Positions 58,801 through 64,000 of a DNA stretch of 64,000 bases are shown piece by piece. Under the pieces are notes generated by a model, which ran no database searches, was not told where the DNA came from, and worked only from the letters and a program-made list of their open reading frames with translations. The translations under genes and the position numbers were made by a program. This DNA comes from Anaspis maculata (Eukaryota > Arthropoda > Insecta > Coleoptera > Scraptiidae): contig OX421962.1 of the NCBI GenBank assembly GCA_949128115.1, forward strand, positions 61,173,787 to 61,237,786, in the 5' to 3' direction. Each line of letters opens with the position of its first letter. The stretch's first letter is position 1.

Positions 58801-61800
58801 CAGGGAAAGTCTCCTTAGCAACTCCTCGAAAATCCAAGCAAATTAATGCTTATGCTTATTTTTTATTAATACGGGGTGTTTATGAGAAACTGTGATCGCG
58901 GCAGGCTTGGGTCAGGCCGAAAAACGCAGTAACAGGCGCAATTGTAGTGATCGAAAGCGGATTCCAAAGGCGATGCGATCACAGACATTTATAAACACCC
59001 GGTACTTACCCAGTATCTACAGTGTCATTTCACAACCTATTATACATACAGGATGATTTTTTGAAAAGTTTCTACCCCTTATTTCTCGCCGCCAAAATTT
59101 TTTACAGAAAAACGCCGAAACAGGTCAATTTTTGTTTCCAGGGGGTCATCTAGGGCACATATCACCGAATTTTTATCTTGAACCCCTTCGCCCCCACCCC
59201 ACCCTGCTTTAAAATTTCAAATAGCATGACCTATTTTGTGATACATCAAATTGAAGGCAATAAAATTCTCTTTCCGTTAAACATATTTCAAACTTTTTGA
59301 AACCACCCCCAACCCTTCTGAAAATCCTCTTTTCGGTAATAAAAGGACAATGTTCCCCCTATAAACTCTCGATTCTTGAGAAATAGACTTCCCAGCAAAA
59401 ACAGGTCGATTCTTATTTCAGTGGGGTCATCTTAGATACGAGTGGCCAAATTTTGATTTTCAACCCCTTCGCCCCCACCCCACCCTACTTTCAAATTTCG
59501 AATAGCATTACCTACCTTGTGATACATCAAATTGAAGGCAATAAAACTCTTTCCGTCAAACATATTTCTATTTTTTTAAAACCACCCCTTTGAAGTAGGG
59601 TAGGGTGGGGGCGAAGGGGTTGAAGATAAAAGTTTGGCCATACTTGTCTTAGATGACCCCACTAAAATAAAAATCGACCTGTTTTTGCTGGAAAGTCCAT
59701 TTCTCAAGAATCGAGTGTTTATAGGGGGAACATTGTCCTTTCATTAACGGAAAGAGGATTTTCACAAGGGTAGGGGGTGGTTTGAAATTTTTTTAAATAT
59801 GTTTATCGGAAAGAGAATTTCATTGCCTTCAATTTGATGTATCACAAAAGAGGTCATGCTATTTGAAATTTCAAAGCAGGGTGGGGTGGGGGCGAAGGGG
59901 TTAAAGATAAAAATTTGGTAATATGTGCCCTAAATGTCCCCCTCGAAACAAAAATCGACCTGTTTCGGCGTTTTCCTGTAAAAAATTTTGGCGGCGAGAA
60001 ATCAGAGGTGGAAACTTTTAAAAAAATCACCCTGTATAATAAGGTATAGGGTGTAGCAAAAAACTTTTTTTTGTTGATGCCACACCCTGTATATTCGAAT
60101 TATTGCAATCTATGTAGTTGCAACAAATCGTCAAAAAATTCACCAAAATCCCATGAACTGACCTAAACTTCCGTTGATTTGGCTAGAAAAGTTCTCGGGC
60201 TCTCGGGTGTTTTTCCGGGACATTATCTTTTGAAACTCGAATATAGACCTAGCACTATTCAAGAATATTGTAGGCCAAATTCAAGAAGTTTTTTTAGCCT
60301 AATAAACGTAAGTTTAGATCATGGGATTTTTGTGAATTTTCAGACAATTTGCCTTGGGAAATAACTCAAAATGTAGTATATAATTGCGACAGCAATTCGA
60401 ATATACAGGGTGTCGCATCAACAAAGAAAGTTTTTTCGACAACCTCTATAGAGGTATATAAATTACAGGTTATAAACTATTAGGTATAGTTTCCAATTTT
60501 GAAGTCTGTGGAACAAATTGTTCAAGAAAAATATTTTCTTTCCAAATTATCTCAAAGAGGAAGCCTCCAGCACGAAGGGAATTCTTTTTGAGTTTGTTTT
60601 TTTTTTTAAATTTGAAAACTAGATAGCAACGCACATTCACCTTTCTTCAAGACAGTTGCATACCAAATTTGAACTTTCTATTGTCAAAAAAAGGTACTAA
60701 AAATGGTTTTCCGTAAACATGAAAAAGAGAATTAGAAACAATTTTTGGTACCTTTTTTTTAAATAGAAAATTCACATTCGGCATGCGACTTTCTTGAGGA
60801 AAGATGAAGGTGCGTTGCTATCTAGTTTTCAAATTTCAAAAAACAAAATCAAAAATTTTCACAAATTGATGTAAATTTTGAAAATATAATAGCATTGCCC
60901 GTAGATTCCTCTTTGAAGGAGTTTATACTTGAAAAAAAAAAGAACAAAAACCGATTCCCACCAACAACTTTTTCAGTCCCATCGGAAACCCCTCAATTGT
61001 TTCGCAGTAAAAAGAAGATTGAGATCATGTTATAGGATGGAGTTTCTTTGAGTTTGTTTTGGCTTATTTCTCATTTGAATATAAATAAACGTCAATCTTA
61101 GTGATATTATTCCATGCACTCATGGAGATATCATGTTATTGCAATTATTTTGTTGCGTTGTGTTGAATTAACGCAATTCTCTTATTTTTCGCACTCACAT
61201 TGGCATAGCTTATCCTATGTAATTTTCGTAAAAATTTCCCTTTCAAATTCGTTACAAAATAAATATATGTTTATGAACGTATCTGATACACTTCGATGAA
61301 CTTCAAAAGCGCAAAATTAGTCACGTAGTCTTGACTTGCCCTTCCTAACTCGAAAAACTGTTAAAGTTATCGCAATGTCATTTAAATTCGCAAATGGTAC
61401 TTAATTTAATTACTATTTTTATTATTGATTGCATAATGCATAATATACATAAAAACAAATAACTTAGTGAGTGATACAATAAATTAATAATAATAATAAT
61501 AAACAATCATTTTCTCCAGGTAGCTATGAGCAATGAAACTGATAAAGGGCGGGACTTTCTACCCTCCATTGTTCCGACCAAAAATAATAGATCTGTTGAA
61601 AATGAAAATGCTTGTAAAAACTCAAACTATACCACAATGGAGAATTACTGTTTACTCCAAGCTTATAAAATTAGAAAAGAATTGAACACATCTTTAGTAC
61701 TCTATACTTTGGGTAGGTACCTAATTTGCTCGGGAAACCTTTTGAAGTTTTCCACGCTATGAATTTCAGGCCCCTGGAATTTTTTTGAGGGCAACAGTAA

Positions 61801-62718
61801 CTTGGCAACATTCAAACCTGTCGAGCTCAGATTGAATTTTCATTCATTCCCTTTGAAATTTGGTCGGAAAAACTCCAGCGTCATCGTTCCAATGACAGCC
61901 CAGGAAAACGGCATTGAAGATGACGGCAACGAGGAGAACTTATCTGAAATATCTGAATATTTTAAAATGTTTTTCAATGCTGGGTACCTGAATTTTAATT
62001 AAACATTTATTTGTTGTATTTTTTATTAAAAATATATTTTCAGCGAAGAAAATGTCTACTTCCAGAAATTGGGATACAAAGACGTCAATGGTAAATGGTC
62101 AGATTTGCTAGGAGCCGTAGTCAATGAAGACGTGGATGTTGCAATAGATACTGTTATAAAAACTCCAGAAAGGTTAACTGATATGACGTTCACGCACACT
62201 ATCATGACATCCATGTGAGGATTTCCCTTTTTTCCACTTGTTCCATTGCAATTCGATAATCTTGCAGGCGTAACATCTACATAAAACCGCAAAAGTCCAA
62301 TGAACTACGAGATATATTTCTCATCCCCTTCGAAACAAGATTGTTTTTGTGCATTTCATTCATACTGATTTTCATAGTCATTTCTGCACTTTTCATCAGC
62401 AAAACGAATCCTAGCAAATACGAATCAAAAGATAAACCAGACAAAAAGCCGTATTGCATGAAATGGGACGATGCAATCATCTGGACCGTGGGAATTTTTA
62501 CAATGCAAGGCAGCTGCTGGAAGCCCAAAAGAATTTCAGGAAAACTAATTCTGTTTTTCTCTTTGCTTTTTTCTTTGATAATCTACAATGCATATTCGGC
62601 CTACATAACTTCAATTTTATCTGTGCAACTGACAAATATTAGATCGCTAGGAGATCTGCTTGATAGTGACTATCACATTGGCTATGCCAAAGGTAGTCAA
62701 GATGAAATTTATCTCAGG
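55851..62718 (+). CDS. Ionotropic receptor, IR75-like, incomplete at right edge
   Basis: The exons are 55851..56022, 57490..57674, 57818..57970, 61520..61712, 61770..61983, 62044..62214 and 62268..62718. All join in frame by GT-AG sites to 513 codons. IRs are chemosensory cation channels related to ionotropic glutamate receptors, acting in dendrite membranes with co-receptors. Residues 1-23 look like a signal peptide; about 24-235 are the N-terminal domain; 236-363 the first ligand-binding lobe with LGYKDVNGKWSDLLGA and MTFTHTIMTS; TM1 about 388-406; pore segment about 432-447 with FTMQGSCWKP; a second TM about 455-478; then LGDLLDSDYHIGYAKGSQ, start of lobe 2. The end of lobe 2 and the last TM lie beyond the window. 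The family call is firm; the IR75 subgroup is likely, not certain. The donor of exon 5 (gtacct) is weak. Confidence 0.82.
56023..57489 (+). other. Intron 1 of the IR75-like gene
   Basis: GT-AG, phase 1. It contains an inverted repeat of the FB5 family (about 56690-57000: 'gattagaggattcg...gagatatttgg' against 'ccaaatatttcgaaaatgaa'). Confidence 0.7.
56690..57000. repeat. FB5-family inverted repeat in IR75 intron 1
   Basis: Arms of about 100 bp pair around 56845; sequence is shared with the cores of FB5 and FB7. Outer termini were not found, so this may be a truncated copy. Confidence 0.7.
58872..59002. mobile_element. Short MITE with TA duplication, nested
   Basis: Begins CGGGGTGTTTATGAGAAACT and ends with the complement, TTTATAAACACCCGG; TA at 58870-58871 and 59003-59004; 131 bp. 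Subterminal 'tgtgatcgc' and 'gcgatcaca' also pair. Confidence 0.85.
59049..60034. mobile_element. Foldback element FB9 (FB3 family), nested
   Basis: Begins CAGGATGATTTTTTGAAAAG and ends with the complement, AAAAAAATCACCCTG; TA at 59047-59048 and 60035-60036. Each arm consists of two modules with 'accccttcgcccccacccca' and 'tgatgtatcacaa' or its complement, four modules in all. It is an intact relative of the interrupted FB3 in gene E. Confidence 0.88.
60061..60434. mobile_element. Foldback element FB10, nested
   Basis: 'ttgatgccacaccctgtata' near 60074 pairs with 'tatacagggtgtcgcatcaa' near 60401, extending to 'aaaactttttt' outside and 'attcgaattattgca' inside; inner arms also pair ('cccatgaactga', 'gatcatggg'). 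No coding sequence. Confidence 0.8.
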
Positions 62719-63476
62719 GTGAGTTGTTTAATTTTTATTTGAGGCAGGTATCTTCATCTCTTTTCAAGTTTCAAACAGCCATATCAAATTGATTGATTCG
62801 AAAGTTCTTTTTTCCCCTAACACTCCTCTTCCCCTGTCACAGGCTAGATACCGAATCTCGTTCAAGTCCTCCGTAGTTGTTTCACAGGGTGTCGCGCAAC
62901 GTCCTGTAAAAACTAAAAAGTAAAAAGTTTTGAGAACTTCCAATAAGTACTTATATTCCAAAAAATATTTTTCTGAATGTTTTCAACTAGCCCAGGGAGG
63001 TTAATACCCCAATCGACATGTGGGGACGATTTTCCAATTTTTTGAATATCTTTTTTGTAACTATTTTCCTTGCTGGCCGATTTTCTAAATTTGAGGTTCA
63101 TGTTGAAGCTTTAACTTTAGGGAACAAGAATAGGTAATCTTATATAAGAGAAAAATTGGAAATAAGGCGGGCAGCACCAAAAGTGATGCTAATTTGAATC
63201 ACTCTCGAAATAAGATTTGACGATAGAACTCGCCGAAAACCAACTTGTTTCCAAATGAACCATCCAATATGAGCAGTTCAAGATGTAAGACCTATACTTG
63301 GTTTGTACCAGGGTAGCTATTCATGAAAGTGTGCGAGGAACTATCCCTGGAACTCCTGGGAGTAAAATACATTCCGTAGCATAGACAATTCCGTAGTAGA
63401 TACACTGATGTAACGAATGTTGCCTAAAATCGTGTTTTAGGCAACTTCTGCTACACTAGTGTAGTACGGATTATAC
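62719..63476. other. Start of IR75 intron 7, no further exon found
   Basis: It begins with the donor gtgagt. I searched for the remaining IR exons (end of lobe 2, last TM) and saw none. It contains a hairpin at about 63390-63472 with core 'gttgcctaaaat' and 'attttaggcaac'-like arms. Confidence 0.5.
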
Positions 63477-63480
63477 AGGT

Positions 63481-63903
63481 CGATGGGTCCTAATAAGACT
63501 AGCTTTATTCGCAGAGCCCGATGTGAAGTAACGTTTCTCGCAGAAGGTCTTTGTAACTAGCGCAATTCAAAATAGGTCGTTGTAACTGGCGCATCTCGAA
63601 ATGAACGCAAGTGATTCACTTGCTTCATTGTGTTTTGGTGGATAAAAGCATGCCCGATTCATCTAAAAACCACCAATCGTTGAATGTGCATCAACCATTT
63701 CTCGTCCAGTTCAGAAATTTGGTGGATTTCCGTCGAAATAAGATCCGAAATGTCAAACGAAAAAGTGATTCACTTGCGTTCATTTCGAGATGCGCCAGTT
63801 ACAACGACCTATTTTGAATTGCGCTAGTTACAAAGACCTTCTGCGAGAAACGTTACTTCACATCGGGCTCTGCGAATAAAGCTAGTCTTATTAGGACCCA
63901 TCG
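63481..63903. mobile_element. Foldback element FB12 with near-perfect 141-bp arms and AGGT duplication
   Basis: The left arm 63481-63621 begins CGATGGGTCCTAATAAGACT. The right arm 63763-63903 is its complement with no difference that I could find. The spacer of about 141 bp is non-coding. AGGT at 63477-63480 and 63904-63907 looks like a 4-bp target duplication. It probably lies in intron 7 of the IR75-like gene. Confidence 0.88.
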
Positions 63904-64000
63904 AGGTGGTCCTCGTTTAATGTCATTAAATTTAAGGATCAATAGAGAATGAAAAATGAAAGGGACTTTCTCAAGAAAACATATTTGAGAAATGCCTAAT

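Larger units (their letters stand above)
58523..60992. mobile_element. piggyBac-like palindrome (FB4 family), disrupted by nested insertions
   Basis: The left end GGGGTTTCTGATGTGACTAA follows TTAA (58519-58522). The right end is the complement, GGAAACCCC, before TCAA (60993-60996, a one-base change of TTAA). FB4-type internal sequence stops at about 58612 and resumes at about 60590, so roughly 2 kb was inserted. The inner arms 60600-60880 pair around 60740. Confidence 0.75.
57971..61519 (+). other. Intron 3 of the IR75-like gene, filled with nested elements
   Basis: GT-AG, phase 0, 3549 bp. It holds a piggyBac-like palindrome (58523-60992) interrupted by at least three other elements. The rest is AT-rich, ending with an (AAT)n tract at about 61486-61500. 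Confidence 0.75.

Noticed and set aside
63390..63472. Hairpin around 'ttgcctaaaatcgtgttttaggcaa' as a microRNA precursor
   Set aside because: Nearly perfect pairing with a tiny loop and a repeat-rich setting fits a palindromic repeat better; no evidence of a conserved mature sequence.
1..64000. tRNA, rRNA, CRISPR array or bacterial operon
   Set aside because: No cloverleaf with A/B boxes, no rRNA core sequence and no regularly spaced short repeats were seen; the long inverted repeats are transposon-like palindromes.

Overview
This is animal nuclear DNA, almost certainly from an insect: AT-rich, with intron-containing genes, insect-type acyl-CoA desaturases, an ionotropic receptor of the arthropod IR75 type, TCAGT initiators, jockey-like non-LTR retrotransposon remnants and very many short runs of the kind taggtacctac. 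A sap-feeding hemipteran would fit, but that is inference; nothing here fixes the species. No tRNA, rRNA, CRISPR or bacterial operon is visible.

Gene layout. Five acyl-CoA desaturase genes lie between 6.4 and 40.8 kb. Four are nearly identical 350-residue two-coding-exon genes, here called A (minus, 6640-8040), B (plus, 23837-24957), C (plus, 30782-31945) and D (plus, 39250-40402). Each has a TATA box, a TCAGT initiator, a short untranslated first exon whose intron ends exactly at the ATG, one coding intron and an AATAAA signal. The fifth, E (minus, 14645-21457), is a divergent 404-residue gene with five coding exons. Its first coding intron sits at exactly the same codon and phase as the single coding intron of A-D. 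A and B are arms of an inverted duplication that encloses E. All five keep the three histidine boxes and the NSAAH motif, so all could be active ER-membrane fatty-acid desaturases. Regiospecificity and substrate cannot be read from sequence.

From 55.85 kb to the right edge runs an IR75-like chemosensory receptor gene (plus strand). Seven exons can be joined in frame to 513 codons; the last exons lie beyond the window.

The rest is mobile DNA. Long inverted repeats (foldback-like elements, many with TA, TTAA, AGGT or 8-bp target duplications) occur at 1.56-4.69, 9.90-12.0, 18.96-20.36, 22.0-22.56, 26.69-27.75, 34.43-35.47, 35.48-36.61, 51.78-53.0, 53.99-54.74, 58.5-61.0 and 63.48-63.90 kb. There are also short MITEs inside or beside the genes, broken non-LTR retrotransposons (12.6, 16.4-17.5, 26.1-27.8, 45.7-47.0, 53.0-53.3 kb), two mariner-like transposase relics (28.4-29.1 and 35.9-36.2 kb) and a gag-only LTR element (43.58-45.51 kb).

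The most unusual features are: a desaturase cluster that probably expanded after 3'-biased intron loss and is kept homogeneous in its exons; a MITE placed 6 bp upstream of the TATA box of copy C; a conserved promoter dyad; a hAT insertion with a clean 8-bp duplication that splits a reverse transcriptase; a transposase relic whose two halves point in opposite directions; and nested palindromes inside introns of genes E and IR75 that would fold as long hairpin RNA when transcribed.
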